The position numbers and the translations under genes were made by a program. DNA of 51,835 nucleotides. It comes from Oscillospiraceae bacterium. GTDB taxonomy: Bacteria; Bacillota; Clostridia; Oscillospirales; Acutalibacteraceae. The first letter of the stretch is position 1. Each line of letters starts with the position of its first letter. The notes beneath the pieces were generated by a model that did no database searches, was not told the origin of the DNA, and saw nothing but the letters and a program-made list of their open reading frames with translations. Location of the stretch: contig JAISXG010000009.1 in the NCBI GenBank assembly GCA_031270605.1, forward strand, positions 1 to 51,835, in the 5' to 3' direction. Of the stretch, positions 24,943 to 33,095 are shown in pieces.

Positions 24943-26145
24943 ATGGAGAAAAAGGAATTTAGAGGCGAAAGGCTTAAAAATGCAAGACTATTCCGAGAGA
25001 AAACACTTACGGAATTATCTGCAATAACAGGAATCAGTAAGCAGTCCCTTTCGCTATATGAAAACAATCATAACAAACCAGACTATGAAAAAAGCGGTAT
25101 AATAGCTTCTGCATTACACTTTCCGTATGAGTTCTTTTTGCAAGAAGATGAGTGTAAAACAACAACCGAAGTAACCTACTTTCGTTCACTTGCCAGTGCT
25201 ACAAAAATGAGCCGCACGACACAAAGCCTAAAATTAGAATACGTTGCGAAAATGTATGAGGTATTATTGGAGTATATTGATTTTCCAATTTTGAATCTCC
25301 CTAATGTTGATTTTACGGGCAACGATAACGAGTTTGATGATGACGAAAACGAAAAAATGGTATTTGAAATTGAACAGATAGCGACCAGTGTTAGAGAGCA
25401 TTGGGGACTTGGAGATGCTCCTATCCCGAATCTTCAACTTACTTTAGAGAAGAATGGAATTATTGTAACAGGATTCGACACGAATGAAGATAAAATTGAT
25501 GCTTTCAGTCAACGAACCATTTTAGATAATGGAGAAGTTTTTTTTATATGCGTTGACCAAGGTTCTAAACCCCAAGGGCGCATCCGCTTTGATATGGCGC
25601 ATGAGTTGGGACATATTCTCTTACATCCTTGGAGTGAAAGTCTTGAACTTGTCACTAAGGAAGAATTTAAAATGCGTGAAAGGCAGGCAAATATATTTGC
25701 CAGTGCTTTTTTACTGCCAAAAAATAGCTTTGGCAATGATGTACAAGCATATCCTACGGATTTAAAGTATTATCAATGGTTGAAGAAAAAATGGAAATCG
25801 TCCATTCAGTCAATGGCATATCGTAGCAATCAGTTAGGAATTGTCTCTGATAATCAATTTCAATATATGATGCGTCAAATTTCCAAAAATGGATGGAGGC
25901 AAAAAGAACCCGATGATGTCCCGTTTTACTTGAATGAAAACATATTTCAAGGTGCGATTGATTTGCTCATTGATGAACATATTTTGTCTGCATCAAGCCT
26001 TTTGCGACAGTTAAAGCGGTATGGCATTACTTTATATCCGAAAGATATAGAAGAGTTGCTTCATTTACGAGAAGGAACTCTTTATGTAGAAGAAAAACTT
26101 CCTCAGATAATTCATCTAAGACAGAACGCTGAAGATAATTTATAA
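24943..26145 (+). CDS. XRE-family regulator with ImmA/IrrE-type metallopeptidase domain
   Basis: 400 residues. An N-terminal helix-turn-helix (about 8-60, TLTELSAITGISKQSLSLYE) is joined to a COG2856/ImmA-type zinc peptidase domain with His220-Glu221-x-x-His224 in DMAHELGHILLH. A further region of about 130 residues follows. Proteins of this design act as repressor or anti-repressor switches that cleave or sense partners during stress or phage/ICE induction. TAGGAG lies upstream of the ATG. Its upstream partner is unknown. It could control mobile-element excision or a defence/toxin module; nothing in the sequence decides between these. Confidence 0.88.
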   Translation: MEKKEFRGERLKNARLFREKTLTELSAITGISKQSLSLYENNHNKPDYEKSGIIASALHFPYEFFLQEDECKTTTEVTYFRSLASATKMSRTTQSLKLEYVAKMYEVLLEYIDFPILNLPNVDFTGNDNEFDDDENEKMVFEIEQIATSVREHWGLGDAPIPNLQLTLEKNGIIVTGFDTNEDKIDAFSQRTILDNGEVFFICVDQGSKPQGRIRFDMAHELGHILLHPWSESLELVTKEEFKMRERQANIFASAFLLPKNSFGNDVQAYPTDLKYYQWLKKKWKSSIQSMAYRSNQLGIVSDNQFQYMMRQISKNGWRQKEPDDVPFYLNENIFQGAIDLLIDEHILSASSLLRQLKRYGITLYPKDIEELLHLREGTLYVEEKLPQIIHLRQNAEDNL

Positions 26146-26177
26146 CACTATAACAACTAAATAGTTAGTGCAACATT

Positions 26178-26315
26178 ATGAAGCAACTTGTTCTCAGTGT
26201 CAAAAGAAACGGGGTAATGACCCATGCGACTGTTCGGCTGAAAGAGGATGGCAGATATGAGCTTATCAGCGGTCACAGGCGAAAAAAAGAATGCAGAAAG
26301 AGTAGAAGCCTATAA
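26178..26315 (+). pseudogene. ParB fragment fused to the rlmD tail repeat
   Basis: A 45-codon frame begins MKQLVLSVKRNG and continues VRLKEDGRYELISGHRRK, matching the ParB nuclease-like domain seen intact at 33096-34034 (VRQKEDGRYELVSGHRRK). It then runs out of frame into the second rlmD-tail repeat and stops. It is a remnant left by a deletion between an element's parB and the next attachment junction. Confidence 0.75.
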
Positions 26316-26541
26316 GCCAAAAGAAAAAGCAACCTATAAAATGATAAAGGAGTACATACAAGCAAAACACGGCTTCAAAGTACATACCGCTTACATCGCG
26401 GAGGTAAAAAGGGATTTGGGCTTGCCGAGGTATGATGCTCCCAATGCGGTAGAGAAATTTAAAATTTCGACAAATCATCCAACAACCGCAGAGGTGGATG
26501 CAATTAAGAATGCTTTAAAACATTTTAAGGTTGTTGTATAG
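26293..26541 (+). repeat. rlmD 3'-end direct repeat, copy 2 (truncated)
   Basis: Covers the last 80 or so codons of the tail (RVEAYKPKEKATYKM, HTAYIAEVKRDLGLP) and is more diverged than copies 1 and 3. The tail frame is open from an ATG at 26248 to the stop at 26541, but no ribosome site is seen. Its 5' part is replaced by the ParB remnant. Confidence 0.8.
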
Positions 26542-26802
26542 TTATCAATGAATATTACAAGGGAAATCCATCACTGGCTATCTGGGAGGCTATTGAAAAA
26601 ACACTTAAGGATTGCGGGTTTATAACCCTCCTTAGCGCTAGATAAGAATACCTAATTCCAAATGGTCTGAATCAAGTAAATTGCAACTAAAAATAAATGC
26701 CAGGTATTATGCAAAAATGCAGGCTACATCATATGGTTTAAGGCAGATAACAGCGGTCGATATATATACAATCAATACTATTTTGGTTAGGAGTGAATTT
26801 CA
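26542..26802 (+). other. Intergenic junction with a possible gene remnant
   Basis: No intact gene. One frame reads YYKGNPSLAIWEAIEKTLKD before a stop near 26,643, which looks like a true coding remnant of unknown family. The rest is AT-rich leader of the next gene. Confidence 0.4.
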
Positions 26803-27129
26803 ATGTTAAAGTATTCGGATGATGATATCAGGAAGATGTCAAAAATAACTTGTAAAATTGCTGCAGATTACTTAGGGATTTCTCCTATGGCAGTTAGTTA
26901 CGGTATGCGAAATGAGCGGCTCCCGATTGGGTTTGCTATTCATAACAAAGATCGCTATACGGACAGTTGGTCATATAACATTATTTCAGAGCGTCTGATT
27001 GCTTATAAACATGGTAAAATCACAGAAGTACAGGTAGAAGGAATTGAAAAGAATCTCGGAAGAATAATTGAAGAGTTTAAAACCATGAAGGATGACCTAA
27101 GTTTTTTATTGCGAGGAAAAGAAGATTAA
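26803..27129 (+). CDS. Small DNA-binding-like protein of mobile elements
   Basis: 108 residues. The opening KITCKIAADYLGISPMAVSYGMRNERLPIGFA, with a later SWSYNIISERLIAY, resembles small helix-turn-helix/excisionase-like proteins found on conjugative elements of Clostridia. The C-terminal half looks like a coiled coil (VEGIEKNLGRIIEEFKTMKD). TTAGGAG lies upstream of the ATG. It probably regulates the element or the next gene, which starts about 110 bp downstream. Confidence 0.65.
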   Translation: MLKYSDDDIRKMSKITCKIAADYLGISPMAVSYGMRNERLPIGFAIHNKDRYTDSWSYNIISERLIAYKHGKITEVQVEGIEKNLGRIIEEFKTMKDDLSFLLRGKED

Positions 27130-27239
27130 AAGAGGTGAAAAAAGCTGAAGAATTACAAAAACAGGCTATAAAAAAAGGACGAGCTACTCTAATATTATAT
27201 GATGAAATGATATTGGATTGTAGAGAGGAGGGCGATCTG

Positions 27240-28835
27240 ATGGCACAATACGAAAAAATGACTTTTTCACGAGAAAAACTCTATGAAGAAATATGGTCAA
27301 TTTCTACATCAGGTGTTTCTAAAAAATATAATATCCCTTACTCTAAATTAAAGAAAGCTTGTATAGAAGCTAATATACCTACTCCTTCAAATTCCTATTG
27401 GACAAATATTTCTATGGGACGTGAGGTTTCAAAAGAACCACTACCGTCGTCAGATATGACAGAAGTTATAATTCAATATGGTGTTAAAGATAAAGAAGTT
27501 CCGCCGCCTGCAGTTAATGTTACAAAAATAATAGAGGACGCAGTAGATCAGTCACATGATTTACAAAAAATCGAATTGAAAATTCAGCCTCAACACACAT
27601 ATGTTGAAGGACAAAGAAACATATATGATCGTAATGTTCTTTATAATGAAGTTTGGAATGAGCCAGTAACTACTGTAGCAAAGAGATATGGAGTATCCGA
27701 TGTAGCCATTCATAAAATCTGTAAATCCTTATCTATACCAGTGCCACCAAGAGGTTACTGGGCAATGAAAAATGCAAGTCAACCAGTCAAACAGATTCCA
27801 TTGCCGGAATATGATGGACCGACGCAAAAAACAGGTAGTAAATCGTTTGATGATTCTGAAGAAAAATCCGAATCTGATGACGTACTTTCCTTTTTAAGTG
27901 AAGATGAAAGAATCCGTCTAACTATTGCTGCACAGCAAATAACAATCTTGGATGATAAGTATAAATTGCATTTAAAATTGAATTCCCATAAGGCGAAAAT
28001 TAAAGCATGGCGAGCTAGTCATGCTCGTGATGAGTTTGCACCTCGTAATCGTGATACATATAGAAGGGTTCCAGACGGTGAGCCGTTTCTGTATAATGAT
28101 ATTTCTGACTCTACGTTTCCAAGAGTATATAGGATATTGAATACACTATTTCAATATGTTGAAGCTCAGGGAGGTTCGGTTAATGATGATTTATCATTGA
28201 TGATTAGAAACGAAAAGGTTTACTATTCTATAACAGAGGGGCAGGATCAAGTTCCCCATGTATTAACCAAAGATGAACAAAAACAGTGGGATCAATATGA
28301 AAGGGATAAGAAGTCGCGTTCTTGGGCATATGAGCCTAAATTCAGAAAGTGGGATTACATACCTAATGGTAAACTCCGATTTTCTGTAAAAGCAAACAGT
28401 TACTTCCGTGATAGTGAAACAATTGGGTTAGAACTCCGTTTAGGCGAGATACTAATCGCGTTATTTGAACAATCTGAGAATGTTCGTATTGAGCGAGAAA
28501 AACGTGAAGAAGCTCAACGTAAAGCAGAGGAAGAAAAACGACAGCGTGAAATTGAACGTGAGTACTATAACCAAGAAGTTGAAAAAGTGATCGCGTTAGA
28601 AAACGAGGCAAAGGACTATGACTTAGCCTGTAAAATAAGAGCCTACATTTCAGCCGTGGAAAGCAAAGGCTATAATGATGAAACCACTCTCCAGTGGATT
28701 GAATGGGCAAAAGCAAAAGCTGATTGGTACGACCCAACTGTAGCAGCTTCCGACCCTGACTTTGGAAAACGTAATCACACCCTGGATGAAGAAAAAAAGA
28801 GGCCATCTAAAAAATCAGGATATAGTTTCTGGTAA
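27240..28835 (+). CDS. Unknown protein with two HTH-like repeats and a coiled coil
   Basis: 531 residues from the ATG at 27240, which has GAGGAGG 7 nt upstream; an in-frame GTG at 27135 is possible but weaker. Two related segments appear early: SREKLYEEIWSI with VSKKYNIPYSKLKKAC and PTPSNSYW, and DRNVLYNEVWNE with VAKRYGVSDVAIHKIC and PVPPRGYW. Each resembles a helix-turn-helix followed by a P-x-P-x-x-x-Y-W cap. A charged coiled coil lies at about 450-490 (EREKREEAQRKAEEEKRQRE). There is no signal peptide. It is cargo between two rlmD-tail repeats; a DNA-binding or defence role is speculative. Confidence 0.7.
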   Translation: MAQYEKMTFSREKLYEEIWSISTSGVSKKYNIPYSKLKKACIEANIPTPSNSYWTNISMGREVSKEPLPSSDMTEVIIQYGVKDKEVPPPAVNVTKIIEDAVDQSHDLQKIELKIQPQHTYVEGQRNIYDRNVLYNEVWNEPVTTVAKRYGVSDVAIHKICKSLSIPVPPRGYWAMKNASQPVKQIPLPEYDGPTQKTGSKSFDDSEEKSESDDVLSFLSEDERIRLTIAAQQITILDDKYKLHLKLNSHKAKIKAWRASHARDEFAPRNRDTYRRVPDGEPFLYNDISDSTFPRVYRILNTLFQYVEAQGGSVNDDLSLMIRNEKVYYSITEGQDQVPHVLTKDEQKQWDQYERDKKSRSWAYEPKFRKWDYIPNGKLRFSVKANSYFRDSETIGLELRLGEILIALFEQSENVRIEREKREEAQRKAEEEKRQREIEREYYNQEVEKVIALENEAKDYDLACKIRAYISAVESKGYNDETTLQWIEWAKAKADWYDPTVAASDPDFGKRNHTLDEEKKRPSKKSGYSFW

Positions 28836-29063
28836 AGTAAACAGGCACTCCTAATTGAATGAAAAGTACAATCAACAAATCAGAAAATGTAATCAAGTAT
28901 TCTCGAAACATTTAAAACAGGTTAATTGAAGCCGGTTTTGCAGTGAAGTCCTAAAATAAATTTTCTTTTGCGTTGGAACATCTGCTTTCATATTGATGTG
29001 TCTAAAACAAATGGGCTTTTTAAAACTCCTTTACATTGATATGTTTTGATAAACTACAATAAG

Positions 29064-29409
29064 TGAGACGGTGGTACTACTTTCCCACAAGACCCCGGAC
29101 AGTCATATCAACGTGAAAGTGGAGTTTGGCGAGGGTGAGGGCAAGATTCTATTAGATAAGATCGCAGAAAGAGCAGAAGCCTATAAGCCGAAAGAAAAAG
29201 CAACCTATAAAATGATAAAGGAGTACATAGAAGTGAAATATGGTTTCAAAGTACATACCGCATATACTGCAGAGGTAAAAAGGGATTTAGGCTTGCCGAT
29301 GTACGATGCTCCCAATGCGGTAGAGGAATTGAAGAATCCGAGAAACCATCCGACGCCTGTACAGGTGAATGCTATAAAGGATGCTTTGAAACATTTTAAT
29401 GTTATTTAG
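29064..29409 (+). repeat. rlmD 3'-end direct repeat, copy 3
   Basis: Near-identical to copy 1 from TGAGACGGT to the stop codon. The preceding sequence (AATAAG) is unrelated to rlmD, so the junction is sharp at about 29,064. The encoded tail frame is open but lacks the methyltransferase part and a ribosome site. It probably marks a displaced attachment junction. Confidence 0.85.
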
Positions 29410-29446
29410 TTATCAAATAATGAGTCAAAGAAAGGTGGCAATATCT

Positions 29447-30637
29447 ATGAATCCATTATTTCCCGATAAGGCATGGAATTACAAAAATTTTAATATGGGA
29501 ACTGAACTGGATATTGCGGGCGAATTCATTTATGATGGGATTCACACTTTTAATCAATTAGACTCTATTGACCAAGATGCAATGCTGTTTTCATTCTTGT
29601 ACCATGTATCAGTCGGGTTTGAGCGTTTGCAAAAAATTATATTAGTGCTTTCTCAAAAATTCACCATAGACAATCATGAAGAATTTGAAAAGAGCTTAAT
29701 AACTCATAGTCATGCTGAACTTAATAGAAGAATCTGTGAAAGTACGACGCTAAAATTAAATTCACGTGAGAACGAGTTTTTGCAATTGCTTGCAACCTTT
29801 TATAAATCTGCAAGATATAATAGGTTTAATTTTGAATCTCAATACAGCAATGAACAACGGATGTTTGCTGATTTTATAGTAAAGTATATTCCAGCGAATA
29901 AAATGCAATATCATTTTATAACTAAAAAAATATTGATTACTTCTGATGTGAAAGAATTGGTTGGTAAAGTCATTGGAACGATTTCTAAAAAATACTACAA
30001 GCTTGTTCGTGATGGCTGCGTACGAAACAATACATATATGTATGAACTACGTAGTGGCTCAAAAGCTGAAAGAATTTTTCTTTCAAATCATCGAAACAAT
30101 TCTTTACAACAGCAAAAGATAACAGAGATGATTGTTTTCAAAGAATTAATTGTTTATCTGATAAATACAAAAGATTCTAATTCTTTCTTGAGATTCATCA
30201 AGGAAATTCAGCCGCTTGATTTAGACATTGGCTTGTTAAATGACTACCTATCTGAGATTAGTCAGGGTACTGTTCCTCAGTCATTGATTGATGAAGTAGA
30301 ATATCTGTATGAAGAAAATTCATATTCAATTGAGCGAATGGAAATGGTGGATTTAATAGGTAATACAAATGTAATGTTTGAATTCAAAGATATCAAAAAA
30401 TGTTTTGATATGATAGAAAGTTTGATAAATGGTGATTATGATTATAAAGAGTTTGCAATGCAATTTCCGAAACAGTTAGAGTTGGTAGAGGATGAATGTC
30501 CCCCAGAAGTTTTAAGTGAAATTTCTGAATTGTGCAGTAATTATCTTTCTAAAAATATGTCAGATGCGGAATTTTTTCAAGAAGTGAAGAATCATCATAT
30601 TAATTTTGAAGAATGCTATAATTCTGAGAGTGAATAA
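29447..30637 (+). CDS. Unknown cargo protein, alpha-helical
   Basis: 396 residues from the ATG at 29447, which has AAAGGTGG upstream; an in-frame ATG at 29399 overlaps the repeat and has no ribosome site. The sequence is predominantly helical and acidic at the C-terminus, with no signal peptide or membrane helix. The segment LYHVSVGFERLQKIILVLSQ resembles helices of HEPN-type proteins, but no R-x4-6-H catalytic motif is seen. It is AT-rich and stands alone after the third rlmD-tail repeat. A host-defence function is possible but not shown. Confidence 0.65.
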   Translation: MNPLFPDKAWNYKNFNMGTELDIAGEFIYDGIHTFNQLDSIDQDAMLFSFLYHVSVGFERLQKIILVLSQKFTIDNHEEFEKSLITHSHAELNRRICESTTLKLNSRENEFLQLLATFYKSARYNRFNFESQYSNEQRMFADFIVKYIPANKMQYHFITKKILITSDVKELVGKVIGTISKKYYKLVRDGCVRNNTYMYELRSGSKAERIFLSNHRNNSLQQQKITEMIVFKELIVYLINTKDSNSFLRFIKEIQPLDLDIGLLNDYLSEISQGTVPQSLIDEVEYLYEENSYSIERMEMVDLIGNTNVMFEFKDIKKCFDMIESLINGDYDYKEFAMQFPKQLELVEDECPPEVLSEISELCSNYLSKNMSDAEFFQEVKNHHINFEECYNSESE

Positions 30638-30687
30638 ATGCTCGTGCATAATGTTGTACTATTTTAATCCAAATGTGCTTCGGCTGA

Positions 30688-30722
30688 GCCGTTTATTCTT
30701 GCGCAAGAATAAACGGCTTTTT
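30688..30722 (+). terminator. Terminator after the 29447 cargo gene
   Basis: GCCGTTTATTCTTGC and GCAAGAATAAACGGC form a perfect 15-bp stem followed by TTTTT. It is nearly the same hairpin as at 24015. Confidence 0.8.
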
Positions 30723-30803
30723 GCATCCTCCGGGTTATATATTCGCACATTTGCCGTATTGTTTTTCCTCCAATATAATAAAAGCGTAAGGAGGGATGTT
30801 CAA

Positions 30804-30963
30804 TGAAGAAAACCAAAATCTTTCTGACGGAAGCCGAATGGCGGTTTGTCATACATAGCCTGAACACGCTCAAGACCAAGAAACAATACAAAAGAGCCGG
30901 AGCATACAAGATTGAATTGGCTTGCTTTGCCCGTATTCGCAAGAGCCGTTCGGACATAGCTTA
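30804..30963 (+). pseudogene. N-terminal half of the ICE small ORF, cut by inversion
   Basis: AAGGAGG precedes an ATG. The first 26 codons (MKKTKIFLTEAEWRFV, IHSLNTLKTK) match the small-ORF family, whose C-terminal half lies at 35155-35247 on the minus strand. From about 30,880 the frame runs antisense through the truncated TadB-like gene and ends in 27 unrelated codons. Confidence 0.7.
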
Positions 30964-31141
30964 ATTTTTGCAGTATAGAACCTTTCTTTTTCACGCGCCG
31001 CGTTGTTTTAACTCTTTCCCGCAAGGTTAATTTTGGGGTTATCATTTTCATCATATCCCCGGTCACTCTTTCGGAATTCAGATCTAAGAAACAGGCGATA
31101 GCAACAATCATAAGCAAGGTGGATATTATAGAAAAAATCAA
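30878..31141 (-). pseudogene. Truncated TadB-like membrane protein of the ICE
   Basis: The frame starts MIFSIISTLLMIVAIACF (one membrane helix), continues with a basic segment, and reaches ALANTGKASQFNLVC before GSFVLF, resembling type II/IV secretion F-type proteins (TadB). The match ends near 30,878, where the small-ORF half begins on the other strand. It directly follows the cpaF-like gene, the usual Tad order. The likely continuation (TISFYINGLF) is on the plus strand after about 35,248. Confidence 0.55.
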
Positions 31142-32450
31142 TTACCATCAGCTCCTTTCTTTAAAAATTTATTGAGTAAATCCTGTGGAACACCGTATTG
31201 TATCAAACGCTTTTTCAGGCTGTCGGACATAATGCACGGCTGGTCGAAATACCCTTCGATCTCAAAGCCGTTTTCTCCCATCATGTTTTTTATAATATTG
31301 TAGTTAAACAGGGTATGGTATTGCTGCTGACCGTTCGGCAGAATTTCACACTCCGAAATGTCCATGATTTTACGGGCATTGTTCTCAAGCTTATGCCATA
31401 TACGACCAACGGAAAGGCTTGCCCGGCCTGAACAAGTGAGGTGTTAAATTCAATCGGGAATCTTTTTTGACATAGAAGTGCGATACGCATATGGGCTGTG
31501 TCTGCCGCCCCCGAATGGACGGTGCTTACTACGGTGTGTCCGGTCAGGCTCGCTTCAACTGCTGCGTAACACTCAACATCCCGCATCTCACCGACAGCCA
31601 CAATATCGGGATTGAACCGCAAAGAAACAACGACCAAATCCTCCTGACTTATATCGTAAGCCGGATTGTCCGATGGGCGGGATAAGGTATGCACAACATT
31701 ATTTTTGATTATGCTATTTTCTTCCCGCACAAGCGACAATTCACGGGAGCCGGATTCTATTGTGAAAATACGTTTATTATCAGGAATACTTGAAAGCAAC
31801 GCATTGAGCAAGGTTGTTTTACCCGAAGATGTAGCTCCTGCTATTACAAACGAAACACCATAACGGATACACATTTCCAAGAAGTCTATCATTATTTCTG
31901 TGGCAAATTCCGTTTCGATCAATTGGCGGCGGTTTACCCGCTGTGGGTGTAAAAGCCTGATGGACACCGATATGCCGCGTTCTTCATCAATGACGGGTTC
32001 CTTGAGTGCGGTGATTCTTGTGTTGCACGGCAAATGCCCCTGTGTCATAGGCGTAGCGTTGTCGATAATCATGCCACTGTGGTGCAATAAGCGTTTCACG
32101 ATGTCCACCGAATGCTGTGGACTGTGAAAGTGTTTTTCAATTTTCACGATACTGCCGTCAAAGTATGTGAGCGCAATATCGTTCCACGAATTTATATTTA
32201 TTTCTTCTAATGAAGCGGAGCCGAGATACGGTGTGAGAATCGAGTATTCAGCCATTTCAGAATACAGATTGTCGGTCAATTGCTGTAAAGAAAGGTTATC
32301 AACCTTGTAGTCCTTATCCCGCAAATATTTTTCAATATATGATTTTAATTGTGGCAGCTTCGCTTTATCGGTCAGCGCCGCCGAGTAGTGCGTTGACACA
32401 TGCTCCTGAACCAAGCGGAGCAAGGTTATAAAATCTATGCTTTGGCTCAT
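31138..32450 (-). pseudogene. CpaF/TadA-like secretion ATPase with a frameshift
   Basis: An ATPase of the type II/IV secretion superfamily. Visible motifs are the Walker A GATSSGKTTLLNALL, the Asp box FTIESGSRELSL and the Walker B-like region DIVAVGEMRDVECYAA. The frame breaks near residue 355 after FPLVVYG. A one-base shift restores HKLENNARKIMDISECE and the natural end at 31138. So the gene lacks one base near 31,400, or the sequence has an error there. It precedes the tadB-like fragment and follows the ICE par genes. Confidence 0.8.
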
Positions 32451-32453
32451 ATG

Positions 32454-32771
32454 CTATCCCACCTTTTCGGATAATTCAGCCAATCTAACCCGGTATTTTT
32501 TATCCTTCAACGCATCGGAGAGCGCACCGCCAAGCATCTGCTGCTTTAACTCTCTGGAAAAGGGCAAGGTGCAGGCAATATCCTTGAAATGCGCTTTGAC
32601 ATCCTCAATAGGCATATACAGGTCTGCGCCTGCAATGTTCAATATCTGAATGTGATCGTCAGTTTTATAGGAAGCGTCCGCATACAAGGGGAGCGGTGAT
32701 GAAAAATACGCCATACTTTTCAAGTCGGGTGTACAAAGCCGCAGAACGGTATCCGCTTCCTTTATCGCCAT
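32454..32771 (-). CDS. Unknown ICE protein
   Basis: 105 residues from the ATG at 32771 (MAIKEADTVLRL to LAELSEKVG), stopping 4 nt before the cpaF-like start. It is soluble, with no motif I recognise. The start codon lies within the spoVG-like reading frame and has no own ribosome site, so it may depend on translation of the upstream gene or be a deletion junction. Confidence 0.6.
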   Translation of the reverse strand: MAIKEADTVLRLCTPDLKSMAYFSSPLPLYADASYKTDDHIQILNIAGADLYMPIEDVKAHFKDIACTLPFSRELKQQMLGGALSDALKDKKYRVRLAELSEKVG

Positions 32772-32850
32772 CCAGAATAATGGTTGCGACTGCCTTGATC
32801 TTGCTGTCGGGAGCTTCAAAAATCTTGCGAATCTTCACAGTTGTTTGCAC
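32665..32850 (-). pseudogene. SpoVG-like N-terminal fragment
   Basis: A GTG start at 32850 has GGAGG 7 nt upstream. The first 28 codons (TTVKIRKIFEAP, KIKAVATIILDG) resemble the N-terminal beta strands of SpoVG-family RNA/DNA-binding proteins. After DG the family similarity ends and the frame overlaps the following gene out of phase. It is probably truncated by a deletion. Confidence 0.55.
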
Positions 32851-33095
32851 ATGGGAACCTCCTTTCATAGCTTGGGTTCGGCTGTTACAAGCCGAAAAAG
32901 AATAAAGCTGTTTTGATAATTTTTGCAATCACCGCCTTTCATGAAATTTGTTGTATATAAAAACAAGTCGGGAAGAATATTTTTCTTCTCGGCTGGTTAG
33001 CTGGTTTTTAGGGGGTGAGGTTTGGAGAGGGGGAAGGGCGCAAAGCCCCGCAGACAGCAGAGCAGAAAGACAAACCACCCCCTTGAATGGAGAAT

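Noticed and set aside
29071-29409. Independent gene for the third rlmD-tail copy
   Set aside because: The frame is open but has no ribosome site or methyltransferase part, and starts at the repeat boundary. Treated as a repeat.
32950-33090. oriT near the GGGGGT/ACCCCC-containing sequence downstream of parB
   Set aside because: G- and C-rich runs are present, but no relaxase gene or recognisable nick-site consensus supports an origin of transfer.
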